Shown here: piece after piece, positions 38,496-47,234 of the stretch
Layout: the number at the start of each line of letters is the position of its first letter
How positions within the stretch are numbered: position 1 is the first letter of the stretch
Assembly (NCBI RefSeq): GCF_000382065.1
Contig: NZ_KB907506.1
Span: 1-64,000 of the forward strand
DNA: 64,000 nucleotides
Direction: 5' to 3'
Source of the DNA: Stenotrophomonas hibiscicola ATCC 19867
GTDB taxonomy: Bacteria; Pseudomonadota; Gammaproteobacteria; Xanthomonadales; Xanthomonadaceae
Program-made: the position numbers and the translations under genes
The notes under the pieces: generated by a model
Seen by the model: the letters and a program-made list of their open reading frames with translations, nothing else
Databases searched by the model: none
What the model was told of the DNA's origin: nothing

Positions 38496-40577
38496 ATGAC
38501 CCGTACCGCGCTCGTCACCACCGCCCTGCCCTACGCCAACGGCCCGCTGCACCTGGGCCACCTGGTCGGCTACATCCAGGCCGACATCTGGGTGCGTGCG
38601 CGGCGAATGAGCGGCGGCAAGGCCTGGTTCGTCTGCGCCGACGACACCCACGGCACGCCGATCATGCTGGCCGCGGAAAAGGCCGGGGTCACCCCGGAAA
38701 CTTTCATCGCCAACATCCAGGCCAGCCACGAACGTGACTTCGCCGCCTTCGGCGTGGCCTTCGACCACTACGACTCGACCAATTCGGCGGCCAACAAGGC
38801 GCTGACCGAGCAGTTCTACCTGAAGCTGGAAGCGGCCGGTCACATCAGCCGCCGTTCGGTGGCGCAGTTCTACGACCCGGCCAAGGGCATGTTCCTGCCC
38901 GACCGCTACGTCAAGGGCATCTGCCCGAACTGCGGCAGCCCCGACCAGTACGGCGACAACTGCGAAGTCTGTGGCGCGACCTATGCGCCGACCGACCTGA
39001 AGGAACCGCGTTCGGTGATCTCCGGTGCCACGCCGGAAATGCGCGATTCGGAGCACTTCTTCTTCGAGGTGGGCCACTTCGACGCGTTCCTGCGCGAATG
39101 GTTGGCCGGCGACGTCGCCCTGCCGGGCGTGAAGGCCAAGCTCGGTGAGTGGCTCAATGCCGAAGGTGGCCTGCGCGCGTGGGACATCTCGCGCGATGCA
39201 CCGTACTTCGGTTTCCAGATTCCCGGCCAGCCGGGCAAGTACTTCTACGTCTGGTTGGACGCGCCGATCGGCTACCTGTCCAGCTTCCAGACTCTGTGCG
39301 GCAGGATCGGCGAGGACTTCGACGCGCACCTGCGCGCCGGCACCGCCACCGAGCTGCACCATTTCATCGGTAAGGACATCGTCAATTTCCACGGCCTGTT
39401 CTGGCCGGCCGTGCTGCATGGCACCGGCCATCGTGCGCCGACGCGCCTGCACGTGAACGGCTACCTGACCGTGGACGGCGCCAAGATGAGCAAGTCGCGC
39501 GGCACCTTCGTGATGGCCCGTACCTTCCTCGACGCGGGCCTGGAACCGGAGGCACTGCGCTACTACTACGCCGCCAAGTCCAGCGGTGGCGTCGACGATC
39601 TCGACCTGAACCTGGGTGACTTCATCGCCCGCGTCAACGCCGACCTGGTGGGCAAGTTCGTCAACCTGGCCAGCCGCTGCGCCGGCTTCATCAGCAAGCG
39701 CTTCGAAGGCCAGCTGGCCGCGCAGCTGCCTGATGCCGCGCAGTACCAGCGCTTCGTCGACGGCCTGGCACCGATCCGTGAAGCCTACGAGCGCAACGAC
39801 CCGGCTGCGGCGATCCGCCTGACCATGGCCCTGGCCGACGAAGCCAACCGCTACATCGACGACGTCAAGCCGTGGGTCATCGCCAAGCAGGAGGGCGCCG
39901 ACGCGCAGCTGCAGGCCGTGTGCAGCCAGGGCCTGAACCTGTTCCGCGTGCTGGTCACCGCATTGAAGCCGGTGCTGCCGGCCACCGCCGCGCAGGCCGA
40001 GGCCTTCCTGGCCGCGCCGGTCAACGACTGGACCGAACTGGCGCAACCGCTGCTGGGCCACCGCATCACCGACTACACCCCGCTGTTCACCCGTATCGAC
40101 CCGAAGAAGATTGACGCCATGATCGACGCCTCCAAGGACACCCTGCAGCCGGCCGCTGCTGCCGCCCCCGCCGCCAAGACCGAAGCGGTCAAGCCGGCCG
40201 CCTCGGCCCCGGCCAAGGACGACGCAAAGAGCGCCGACGCCCCGGCCTACATCGGCATCGACGATTTCGCCAAGCTCGACCTGCGCATCGGCAAGGTGCT
40301 GGTCTGCGAGTTCGTGGAAGGCTCGGACAAGCTGCTGCGCTTCGAACTGGACGCAGGTGAACTGGGCAAGCGCCAGATCTTCTCCGGCATTCGTGGCAGC
40401 TACGGCGAGCCGGAGCAGCTGGTGGGCCGCAACGTGGTGTTCATCGCCAACCTGGCCCCGCGCAAGATGCGCTTCGGCCTGAGCGAAGGCATGATCCTGT
40501 CGGCCGGTTTCGACGGTGGCGCGCTGGCGCTGCTGGACGCCGACAGCGGCGCGCAGCCGGGCATGCCGGTGCGCTGA
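38496..40577 (+). CDS. metG: Methionyl-tRNA synthetase
   Basis: This class I enzyme charges initiator and elongator tRNA-Met. The 693-residue protein has HLGH (HIGH motif) at residues 19-22, a zinc knuckle (C143xxC146 and a second CEVC pair near residue 156) and KMSKS at 330-334. It also has a long Ala/Lys/Pro linker and a C-terminal EMAP-like tRNA-binding domain (DDFAKLDLRIGKVLVCEFVEG onward). Length is normal for the two-domain dimeric form. A GATACT box at 38459 may be the -10. The HAD phosphatase gene follows after 78 bp. Confidence 0.97.
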   Translation: MTRTALVTTALPYANGPLHLGHLVGYIQADIWVRARRMSGGKAWFVCADDTHGTPIMLAAEKAGVTPETFIANIQASHERDFAAFGVAFDHYDSTNSAANKALTEQFYLKLEAAGHISRRSVAQFYDPAKGMFLPDRYVKGICPNCGSPDQYGDNCEVCGATYAPTDLKEPRSVISGATPEMRDSEHFFFEVGHFDAFLREWLAGDVALPGVKAKLGEWLNAEGGLRAWDISRDAPYFGFQIPGQPGKYFYVWLDAPIGYLSSFQTLCGRIGEDFDAHLRAGTATELHHFIGKDIVNFHGLFWPAVLHGTGHRAPTRLHVNGYLTVDGAKMSKSRGTFVMARTFLDAGLEPEALRYYYAAKSSGGVDDLDLNLGDFIARVNADLVGKFVNLASRCAGFISKRFEGQLAAQLPDAAQYQRFVDGLAPIREAYERNDPAAAIRLTMALADEANRYIDDVKPWVIAKQEGADAQLQAVCSQGLNLFRVLVTALKPVLPATAAQAEAFLAAPVNDWTELAQPLLGHRITDYTPLFTRIDPKKIDAMIDASKDTLQPAAAAAPAAKTEAVKPAASAPAKDDAKSADAPAYIGIDDFAKLDLRIGKVLVCEFVEGSDKLLRFELDAGELGKRQIFSGIRGSYGEPEQLVGRNVVFIANLAPRKMRFGLSEGMILSAGFDGGALALLDADSGAQPGMPVR

Positions 40578-40628
40578 TGCCTGCAGCGGGCGCGGCCACC
40601 GCCGCGCCCGCCGGCAGCACCGGCCACC

Positions 40629-40658
40629 GGAGGCAACGCGATGGGAGGCAACGGAATG
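40629..40658 (+). promoter_or_regulatory. Tandem duplicated translation-initiation region
   Basis: Two adjoining 15-nt units, 40629-40643 and 40644-40658, differ at only two bases. Each contains GGAGG, a 7-nt spacer and an ATG (at 40641 and 40656). The two start codons are in frame, so the second unit is also coding sequence for the longer form. Confidence 0.85.
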
Positions 40659-41246
40659 GAACTGGCGCTGTTCGACTTCGACCACACCGTGACCACCTGC
40701 GATACCTACGGCCGTTTCCTGCGCCGCGTGGCCACCGCCGAACAGCTGGCACAGGCGTGGTGGAAGGTCGGCCCGTGGCTGGCCGCGTACAGGCTGAAAC
40801 TGATCTCGGCCGAACGCATCCGCGCACGCGTCACCCGTTTGACCTTCAGTGACCGCCACAGCGATGACATCGCCACGCTGGCGGCCGGCTTCTCGCGTGA
40901 GTTCCTGCCCGACGTGGTACGCCCGGAAATGCTGGAGCAGATCCGCTGGCACAAGGAACAGCAGCACACCGTGGTGATCGTGTCCGGTTCGCTGGACCTG
41001 TACCTGCGGCCATGGTGCGAGCAGCTGGGCCTGCAGCTGATCTGCAACCGGTTGGAGAGCCGGGACGGACGCCTGACCGGACGTTACGTCGGCGGCGACT
41101 GCGGCCCGCGCAAGGCCGAGCACATTCGACGCCGGTTCGATCTGTCGCGCTACGTGCGCATCCATGCCTACGGTGACAGTGCCGAAGACAGGCCGATGCT
41201 GGCGCTGGCCCACGAGCGCTGGTTCCGTGGGAAACCCTTGAAGTGA
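40656..41246 (+). CDS. HAD-IB family phosphatase
   Basis: A 196-residue haloacid-dehalogenase phosphatase of subfamily IB. The nucleophile and acid-base aspartates lie in FDFDHTVTTCDT at the N-terminus, motif II in VVIVSGSLDLYLRPW and motif III/IV in KAEHIRRRFDL with AYGDSAEDRPML. This subfamily contains the phosphatidylglycerophosphatase PgpC (YfhB) and phosphoserine phosphatases; the LYLRPWCEQLGLQLICNRLES stretch resembles YfhB-type enzymes, but the substrate is not proved. Two Shine-Dalgarno/ATG sets, in frame, precede it; the longer form starts at 40641 and adds MGGNG. RnfB follows 26 bp after its stop. Confidence 0.88.
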   Translation: MELALFDFDHTVTTCDTYGRFLRRVATAEQLAQAWWKVGPWLAAYRLKLISAERIRARVTRLTFSDRHSDDIATLAAGFSREFLPDVVRPEMLEQIRWHKEQQHTVVIVSGSLDLYLRPWCEQLGLQLICNRLESRDGRLTGRYVGGDCGPRKAEHIRRRFDLSRYVRIHAYGDSAEDRPMLALAHERWFRGKPLK

Positions 41247-41271
41247 ACTTGACGCGCAGCCTTCGCCACGC

Positions 41272-41685
41272 ATGAGCCTGATTCCGCCCCTGACCGAACG
41301 CCTCGACCGCCTGCTGCCGCAGACCCAATGCGGGCAATGCGGCTACGACGGCTGCCGCCCGTATGCTCAGGCCATGGCGCGCGGCGACGCGGGCGTGGAC
41401 CGCTGCCCGCCGGGCGGAGATGCCGGTGCGCGTGCGCTGGCGCAGGTGCTGGGCGTACCGGCGATTCCGTTCGATCGTTCGCGCGGCCAGCACAAGGCAC
41501 CGCAGGTGGCAGTGATCGTGGAAGCCGACTGCATCGGCTGTACCAAATGCATCCAGGCCTGCCCGGTGGATGCCATCGTCGGTGGCGCCAAGTACATGCA
41601 CACGGTCATCGCCGACCTGTGCACCGGCTGCGAGCTGTGCATCCCGCCATGCCCGGTGGACTGCATCGAGCTGGTGCCAGCGTAG
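41272..41685 (+). CDS. RnfB-type electron transport ferredoxin protein
   Basis: A 137-residue iron-sulfur protein. An N-terminal CGQCGYDGCRPYA box resembles the 4Fe-4S entry site of RnfB/RsxB. Two ferredoxin 4Fe-4S clusters follow (CIGCTKCIQACPVD and CTGCELCIPPCPVD). It lacks the membrane anchor and the other Rnf subunits are not in the window, so a complete Rnf complex cannot be inferred; it may be a stand-alone soluble ferredoxin that feeds an unknown oxidoreductase. It follows the HAD gene closely and precedes a SMAG inverted pair. Confidence 0.88.
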   Translation: MSLIPPLTERLDRLLPQTQCGQCGYDGCRPYAQAMARGDAGVDRCPPGGDAGARALAQVLGVPAIPFDRSRGQHKAPQVAVIVEADCIGCTKCIQACPVDAIVGGAKYMHTVIADLCTGCELCIPPCPVDCIELVPA

Positions 41686-41712
41686 CCACCGGACCAACCG
41701 GCAGTGGAGCGG

Positions 41713-41798
41713 CGGGGTAGAGTCGACTGTTAGTCGACTGCTCTTCGTTCCGGCGGCGCAAAACCGCGCGCTGCGCGCGATAGTCGGCCAACAGTCGA
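41713..41798. repeat. Inverted SMAG dimer between convergent genes
   Basis: A GTAG hairpin at 41717-41739 and a second one in the opposite direction at 41772-41794 can pair with each other to form a long stem (from about 41713 to 41798) as well as fold singly. It lies between the convergent rnfB-type and ridA genes and probably ends both transcripts. Confidence 0.8.
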
Positions 41799-41837
41799 CT
41801 CTACCCCCTCCCTGGTGGGAGGTGACCTTGCCTGCCG

Positions 41838-42185
41838 TTACGGTACTGCCGCCGTCACCACGATCTCGACCTTCCAGTCGGCGTGGGCCAGCTTGGCCTC
41901 GACCGTGGCACGTGCCGGGGTCGCGCCTTCAACCACCCATTCGTCCCATGCCTTGTTCATGCCGTCGAAGTCGGCCATGTCGGCCAGGAAGATCTCCGCA
42001 CGCAGCACGTGCTGGCGGTCACTGGCGACCAGCGCCAGCAGCTTGTCGATCTCCGCCAGCACCTGCCGGGTCTGGCCGGTGATGTCCTGGCTGGTGTCCT
42101 CCGGAATCTGGCCGGAGAGGTAGGCGACCTTGTTGTATACGGTCATTTCGGACATGCGCGGTCCGACGTCGTAACGCTCCATCAT
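41838..42185 (-). CDS. RidA family protein
   Basis: RidA-family enamine/imine deaminases hydrolyse reactive 2-aminoacrylate-type intermediates and protect PLP enzymes. The 115-residue protein has the YjgF fold: YLSGQIPEDTSQDITGQTRQVLAEIDKLL and the family signature PARATVEAKLAHADWKVEI with the conserved active-site arginine. It starts with a double ATG (42183-42185 or one codon on). It belongs to the group whose members are about 115 residues, slightly shorter than canonical RidA. It is divergent from mprF. Confidence 0.9.
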   Translation of the reverse strand: MMERYDVGPRMSEMTVYNKVAYLSGQIPEDTSQDITGQTRQVLAEIDKLLALVASDRQHVLRAEIFLADMADFDGMNKAWDEWVVEGATPARATVEAKLAHADWKVEIVVTAAVP

Positions 42186-42377
42186 GGGCGTGGCTCCTGC
42201 GGTTGATCAGGCCTGCATTGTCCTCCAAACCGGTCGACGGTGGGTGCACGGGTACCCTCCGCGACATGTCACTACCGGGCTCCGACGGTCCCACTGGTCA
42301 AATGACGATGACAGGCGCACGATGCGCCACGCCCGCGTTGACACCGCCCTCGCCCCTCCTGCCGCACCCTTGCGCCG

Positions 42378-44942
42378 ATGACCACCCCCGTCGATTCCAC
42401 CACTGCCCCTTCCACGCCAACCTGGAAGCGGGTTGCTACCATCGTCATCCCGCTGCTGATCCTCGCCCTGGCCCTGCACGGCCTGGCCAATGAGTTCGAC
42501 GAGCACGGCTATCGTGCGATCCGCCAGGCGTTCCGGCAGCTCAGCGGCACGCAGATCACGCTCACCGTGGTACTCGGCCTGGCCAGTTACGCTTGCCTGA
42601 TCGGCTTCGATGCCATCGGCCTGCGACGCAGCGGCATCCGCGTGCACCCCGCGCGCGTCGGCATCACTGCGTTCCTTGCGCACACGCTGGGCCAGACCGT
42701 GGGCTTTGCCGCGTTGACCGGTGGCGCGGTACGCCTGCGCGGCTACCGCAGCGCCGGCCTGGACCTGGCTCAGATTGGCCAGGTGGTGCTGATGAGCACG
42801 CTCGGTTTCGTATTCGGTGCATGGCTGTTGATCAGCGTGGCCCTGTGCATGGAACCGGCGGCGGCAGCGTTGGCATTGCCATTGAATCCCGATGCCGTGC
42901 GCATCGTCGGCATCGTCGCCCTGCTCGCCTATCTCGGCACCGTGCTGCTGGTCGGCCGCGATGGACGGCAGTTCAGCGTGTTCGGCCATGCCTTGTGGCT
43001 GCCCGACCGCCGCACCATGATCGGTGTCACCGTACTCAGCGTCATCGAGCTGGTGCTGGCCAGTGCCGCGTTCTACGTGCTGCTGCCGGACTCCACGCCG
43101 ACCGGCCTGCCAGGCTTCGTCGGCCTCTACCTGGTGGCAGTACTGGCCGGTCTGGTCTCCACCGTGCCCGCAGGCCTGGGTGTGTTCGAGTGGAGCCTGC
43201 TGAAGCTGTTGCCGCAGGTGCCACCGGCAGCGGTGCTGGCGGCAGCGCTGATCTACCGCGTCACCTACTACGTGCTGCCGCTGGTGCTGGCCACCCTGCT
43301 CGCCCTTGCGCCGGCCCTGCGTCAGCCGCTGCAGGCCAGCGCCGGAGCAACCCGTGCCGGCTGGAACGCGCTGCGCCCGTGGCTGCCGCAGATCATCGCG
43401 CTGGCGGTGTTCAGCGTCGGCGCCGCGCTGGTCATCGACGGCACGCTGCCGACGCCACGCCGTCACCTGGTGAACGCCTCGCTGCCGATCCTGGAAACCT
43501 CACACCTGATCGGCAGCCTCAGTGGCGTCGCGCTGCTGCTGATCGGCCAGGGCCTGGCCCGGCGCAGCCACGCCGCGTGGATGCTGGCGATGGCGGTGTG
43601 CGTTGTCACCCCGTTGCCGCTGTGGCTGCGCGGCGGGCAACCATTGATCGCCGTCTCGGCGGTGCTGGTGGCGATGGCCTTGTGGGCTGCACGCCGCGAG
43701 TTCTACCGCCAGGGCGCGCTGCTGGATGAAGCCTGGTCGTGGCCGTGGCTGCGCAATCTGGGTCTGGTGCTGGTCGCGGTCACCTGGCTGCTGTTCTTCA
43801 CCTACAGCCATGTCGAATACCAGAACGAGCTGTGGTGGCAGTTCGCGTTGTCCGGCAACGCACCGCGCGCGCTGCGTGCGTTGCTGGTGGTGGCGATCGC
43901 GCTGGTGATGTTCGGCCTGGCCCGCCTGCTGCACAGTACGCGCAGCCCGCTGCCGGCCGCTGACGAGGCCACGTTGCAGTCGCTGGCACCGGTGCTGGCC
44001 GGGGCCACTGATACCCAGGCCTGCCTGGTACTGACCGCCGACAAGGCGGTGCTGCGCGATGATGCGAAACAGGGCTTCGTGATGATGCAGCGCTATGGCG
44101 GTTCGCTGATCGCGATGGGTGATCCGGTCGGCCCGCCGGACGTGGCCCGTGCACTCATCTGGCGCTTCCGCGAAGAAGCCGACCGGCTCGGCCTGCGCCC
44201 GGTGTTCTACCAGGTGGGCGAGACCTACTGGCAGACCTATCTCGACCTCGGCCTGGGCCTGGTCAAGTTGGGCGAGGAAGCGATCGTGCCGCTGCACGAT
44301 TTCGGGCTGGAAGGCCGCGAACGCGCCGATCTGCGCCAGGCCTGGAACCGCGGCAGGCGCGGCGGCCTGTCGTTCCGCGTGGCACCGGAGGAGGAGGTTC
44401 CCGGCCTGCTGCCACGTCTGCATGCGATCTCCAACGCATGGCTGGAGGACAAGGCCGGCGATGAGAAGGGCTTTTCGCTGGGCAGCTACGACCCGGATTA
44501 CCTAATGCGCTTCCCGGTGGCACTGGTCGAAGCCGAGGGCCAGATCGTGGCATTCGCCAACCTGTGGCAGGCACCGGCCGGTGCCGAGCTGTCGGTGGAC
44601 CTGATGCGCCACGTCAACGAAGCGCCGAAGGGGACGATGGACTTTCTCTTCATCGAATTGTTCCTGTGGGGCCGCGCGCAGGGCTATGCGCGGTTCTCGC
44701 TGGGCATGGCGCCGTTGTCCGGGCTGGCCCAGCATCGGCTGGCCGGTCGCTGGAACCGCCTGGCCGGCCTGCTGGCGCGGCATGGCGAACGCTTCTATGG
44801 CTTCAGTGGCCTGCGCCGCTTCAAGTCGAAGTTCGATCCGCAGTGGCGGCCACGCTATCTCGCGGCGCCCGGCGGCATGCATCTGCCGGCCGCGCTGCTG
44901 GATGCCACGCGCCTGATCTCGCTGGATCCGCGGCGGAACTGA
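42378..44942 (+). CDS. mprF: Phosphatidylglycerol lysyltransferase/flippase MprF
   Basis: MprF transfers an amino acid (usually Lys or Ala) from aminoacyl-tRNA to phosphatidylglycerol and flips the product outward, lowering surface charge and susceptibility to cationic peptides. The 854-residue product has a flippase domain of about 13 transmembrane helices (residues 20-530) and a C-terminal synthase domain (540-854) with the GNAT-like fold: DEKGFSLGSYDPDYLMRFPV, SVDLMRHVNEAPKGTMDFLF and LGMAPLSGLAQHRLAGRWN. A VirJ/AcvB-like gene is convergent only 29 bp away. Aminoacyl specificity (Lys versus Ala) cannot be told from the sequence alone. Confidence 0.94.
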   Translation: MTTPVDSTTAPSTPTWKRVATIVIPLLILALALHGLANEFDEHGYRAIRQAFRQLSGTQITLTVVLGLASYACLIGFDAIGLRRSGIRVHPARVGITAFLAHTLGQTVGFAALTGGAVRLRGYRSAGLDLAQIGQVVLMSTLGFVFGAWLLISVALCMEPAAAALALPLNPDAVRIVGIVALLAYLGTVLLVGRDGRQFSVFGHALWLPDRRTMIGVTVLSVIELVLASAAFYVLLPDSTPTGLPGFVGLYLVAVLAGLVSTVPAGLGVFEWSLLKLLPQVPPAAVLAAALIYRVTYYVLPLVLATLLALAPALRQPLQASAGATRAGWNALRPWLPQIIALAVFSVGAALVIDGTLPTPRRHLVNASLPILETSHLIGSLSGVALLLIGQGLARRSHAAWMLAMAVCVVTPLPLWLRGGQPLIAVSAVLVAMALWAARREFYRQGALLDEAWSWPWLRNLGLVLVAVTWLLFFTYSHVEYQNELWWQFALSGNAPRALRALLVVAIALVMFGLARLLHSTRSPLPAADEATLQSLAPVLAGATDTQACLVLTADKAVLRDDAKQGFVMMQRYGGSLIAMGDPVGPPDVARALIWRFREEADRLGLRPVFYQVGETYWQTYLDLGLGLVKLGEEAIVPLHDFGLEGRERADLRQAWNRGRRGGLSFRVAPEEEVPGLLPRLHAISNAWLEDKAGDEKGFSLGSYDPDYLMRFPVALVEAEGQIVAFANLWQAPAGAELSVDLMRHVNEAPKGTMDFLFIELFLWGRAQGYARFSLGMAPLSGLAQHRLAGRWNRLAGLLARHGERFYGFSGLRRFKSKFDPQWRPRYLAAPGGMHLPAALLDATRLISLDPRRN

Positions 44943-44971
44943 AGCCGCGATGCGTCGGGCATGGCTTGACG

Positions 44972-46318
44972 CTACGCCCCGCCCTTGAGGATCACTTCGG
45001 CCAAGCGATCGTAGTCCCCCCCGAAATGGTGATCACCCGGCAGCTTCACCTTCCTCACCCCGTCATTGGCCGGCAGGTCCGGGCACAATGCGTCCTCATC
45101 CTTGTCGCCGAACACGCACAGCGTTTTTTCTGCCGGCAGCCTGGCCACTTCCGGGGCGATCGGCAAGCCATCGCCGCCACCGCCCAGCCAGTTGCTGACA
45201 TGGAATTCGAAGTCGGCCTTCCTGCCCACCGATAGCAGCACGATGCGCTCCAGCCCCTCACGGGTACCGGCATCGAGCTGGTTGATGGTGGCAGGCAACA
45301 CATCGGCACCCTGCGAGAAACCAATCAGCATCACCTTGTCTCGGTGCCACTGCTGGCGGTAGTGGTCGATGATCTTCTGCAGGTCGCCGGCAAAGCCCTT
45401 CGGTGTGCGCTGGCTCCAGAAGTAGCGCAGCGAGTCGATGCCCACCACCGCCACGCCATGCGCGTTGAGTGACGACGCCACGTTCTTGTCCAGGCCCGCC
45501 CAGCCACCGTCACCGGAGACGAACACCGCCAGCGTATCGCCGCTGGTGGCCGCCGGCATTTCCACCACCGGCAGGCCCTTCAGTGCAGCAGGCGGCGGTG
45601 CCAGGCTGACGCCGGCCTGCGCGCCAATCACCCGCGCCGCCGCCACCAGGCCCGGTGATGCATCACCGCGCGCAGTGCGCTTGAACTCACGCGCCATGGC
45701 CACCTGCTGTACGAACCGGCTGGCCTGGCCCGCCCTGCAGCCGTTGTCACCTGCCGCACTCAACCACGGAAAATTCAGTTCGGCCGGCTGCAGCCTGTCG
45801 CGCTTCACGCCATCGCCGCAGACCATGCGCTGGTGGCTGTGGTCCGGGCAGAAGCCGGTGGTCAGCACACCGGCGAAAACCTGGGTGTCGGCCTGCGCTG
45901 CCAGCGCGTAGGCCATTTCGGCACCTTCGCCATCACCGCCGACCAGCGGCAGGTGGTAGCCGGGCAGATGCAGCGAGGCCTGCAGCCAGCGCGAGAAATT
46001 CTCGACGTCACCGGAACCGAACGAACAGGTCGGGTCACCCTCGCGCTTGAGCACACCGCGCAGATGCGCAATGTCCACTGCCGCCACCAGCGCGCCGTCG
46101 GCACGCAGGGCCTCGATCGGCAGGCGGCTGGTGTCACCGCCGGCAGTGGGTTCGTGGAACCAGATCACCACCCGTTGCGGCGTGCCGGCCGGCATGTGCA
46201 CCGGAATCTGCTCGAACCGCCCATGGCTGAACTGCTGCGGGGTCACCGCCGCCGTTGCCGGCAGCGTGGCCAGCGCCAATACCACACCCATTGCCCTGCC
46301 CAGCCCTGCACGCTTCAT
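44972..46318 (-). CDS. VirJ/AcvB-like virulence factor (aminoacyl-PG hydrolase type)
   Basis: A 448-residue secreted alpha/beta hydrolase of the AcvB/VirJ family, with a signal peptide (MKRAGLGRAMGVVLALATLP, to about residue 26). The VirJ domain has the family signature GDGGWAGLDKNVAS, the nucleophile in GFSQGAD (S335) and a C-terminal acid and histidine (GDKDED near 405; DHH near 430). Agrobacterium AcvB and Pseudomonas PA0919 are periplasmic enzymes that hydrolyse lysyl- or alanyl-phosphatidylglycerol made by an MprF encoded alongside. Here mprF is immediately adjacent but convergent. I chose the ATG at 46318; the frame is open upstream to 46372. Confidence 0.88.
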   Translation of the reverse strand: MKRAGLGRAMGVVLALATLPATAAVTPQQFSHGRFEQIPVHMPAGTPQRVVIWFHEPTAGGDTSRLPIEALRADGALVAAVDIAHLRGVLKREGDPTCSFGSGDVENFSRWLQASLHLPGYHLPLVGGDGEGAEMAYALAAQADTQVFAGVLTTGFCPDHSHQRMVCGDGVKRDRLQPAELNFPWLSAAGDNGCRAGQASRFVQQVAMAREFKRTARGDASPGLVAAARVIGAQAGVSLAPPPAALKGLPVVEMPAATSGDTLAVFVSGDGGWAGLDKNVASSLNAHGVAVVGIDSLRYFWSQRTPKGFAGDLQKIIDHYRQQWHRDKVMLIGFSQGADVLPATINQLDAGTREGLERIVLLSVGRKADFEFHVSNWLGGGGDGLPIAPEVARLPAEKTLCVFGDKDEDALCPDLPANDGVRKVKLPGDHHFGGDYDRLAEVILKGGA

Positions 46319-46396
46319 GTCGCATCCCCGATGGAATGCGCACACGATACGCCGCCGCCGCGTGCACGGCACGTACCGGCGCAGGCCGTTGGGGAT

Positions 46397-47014
46397 TCAG
46401 TCGGCTGCGGCCTGGCGGCTGCGACGGTACAGGGCCGTCGCCAGGTACAAAAGCCAGCCGACGATCACTGCGATCACCACTTTCTGTCCGAGCCCGCGCG
46501 GTGGCCCAGCGCGCCACAGCACGTGCAGCCACAGCAGCACGAAGGCCAGCCATGCCCAGCCCCAGAGCAGGTCAGCGGCGGGCTGCCAACCCGGTTCCCG
46601 GCGCAGGTACCACGCCTGCAGCAGCATGCCGACGCTGGCACACAGGAACGCCGTGTTGGCTGCCAGCCCGTGGATGAACGGCGCCAGCAACGGGGTCGCT
46701 TCAGGTAGCCAACTGTCGCCGATCGCCACCGTCGCCAGGCCCAGGGCGGAAACCGTGAACAACAGCGGTGCGGCCGCACTGCGCCGTGGGCCGATGCTGC
46801 CGCGATACAGCGCAACGCCGAGTGCCGCAATGGCCAGCGCCAGCACGCAGTAGGCAGCGCGCAACGCCAGCCCCCACGGCCCGTGCAGATACAGGCTCAA
46901 CGTCGCCCGCACCCAGTCCAGATCACTGCGCGCAACCTGGGTCCACAGCGCGGTTGCCACGAACAGCAGCAGCGCCACCAGTGCCAGCACCGCCATCGGA
47001 CGCGCACGGCTCAT
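46397..47014 (-). CDS. DUF998-like integral membrane protein
   Basis: A 205-residue protein with about six hydrophobic segments and a short hydrophilic C-terminus rich in arginine. The loop after the first helix and the overall layout resemble DUF998-type proteins, as does the protein at 25636-26238, but the two are not close in sequence. Function is unknown. The ATG overlaps the stop of the small OXLD1-like gene by 4 bp (ATGA), so the two are cotranscribed, and the VirJ gene follows 78 bp downstream on the same strand. Confidence 0.8.
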   Translation of the reverse strand: MSRARPMAVLALVALLLFVATALWTQVARSDLDWVRATLSLYLHGPWGLALRAAYCVLALAIAALGVALYRGSIGPRRSAAAPLLFTVSALGLATVAIGDSWLPEATPLLAPFIHGLAANTAFLCASVGMLLQAWYLRREPGWQPAADLLWGWAWLAFVLLWLHVLWRAGPPRGLGQKVVIAVIVGWLLYLATALYRRSRQAAAD

Positions 47015-47184
47015 GCTGCGTCCTCAGGATGCCGCGTCTTCCATTCGGCCAACGCCTTGCGGTAGCGCTGCAGCTCATCGGAATACAGGTCCAGCACGCA
47101 TAGCGGGCAGCCACTGCCGCAGCACTCGTTGGGACCGGGCTCTTCCGGTGGCAGCGGGCGGGGATCGGGATCAGGAACGGACAC
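47011..47184 (-). CDS. Small OXLD1-type cysteine-rich protein
   Basis: A 57-residue protein that corresponds to the oxidoreductase-like N-terminal domain (OXLD1 type): PLPPEEPGPNECCGSGCPLC, then VLDLYSDELQRYRKAL. Four of its cysteines are arranged CC-x3-C-x2-C, suitable for a metal centre or disulfides. I start at the GTG at 47184; a TTG at 47199 would add five residues and is as weakly supported. It overlaps the downstream DUF998 gene, so it may help that membrane protein, but this is inference. Confidence 0.75.
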   Translation of the reverse strand: MSVPDPDPRPLPPEEPGPNECCGSGCPLCVLDLYSDELQRYRKALAEWKTRHPEDAA

Positions 47185-47234
47185 GGTCGGAAACAACAAT
47201 CATTGGAAACAGGACACCAGTGTACCGGGCCGGC

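Noticed and set aside
38439..41273. Minus-strand open frame of about 940 codons opposite metG
   Set aside because: It is the antisense shadow of metG and the HAD gene; there is no start signal and no domain.
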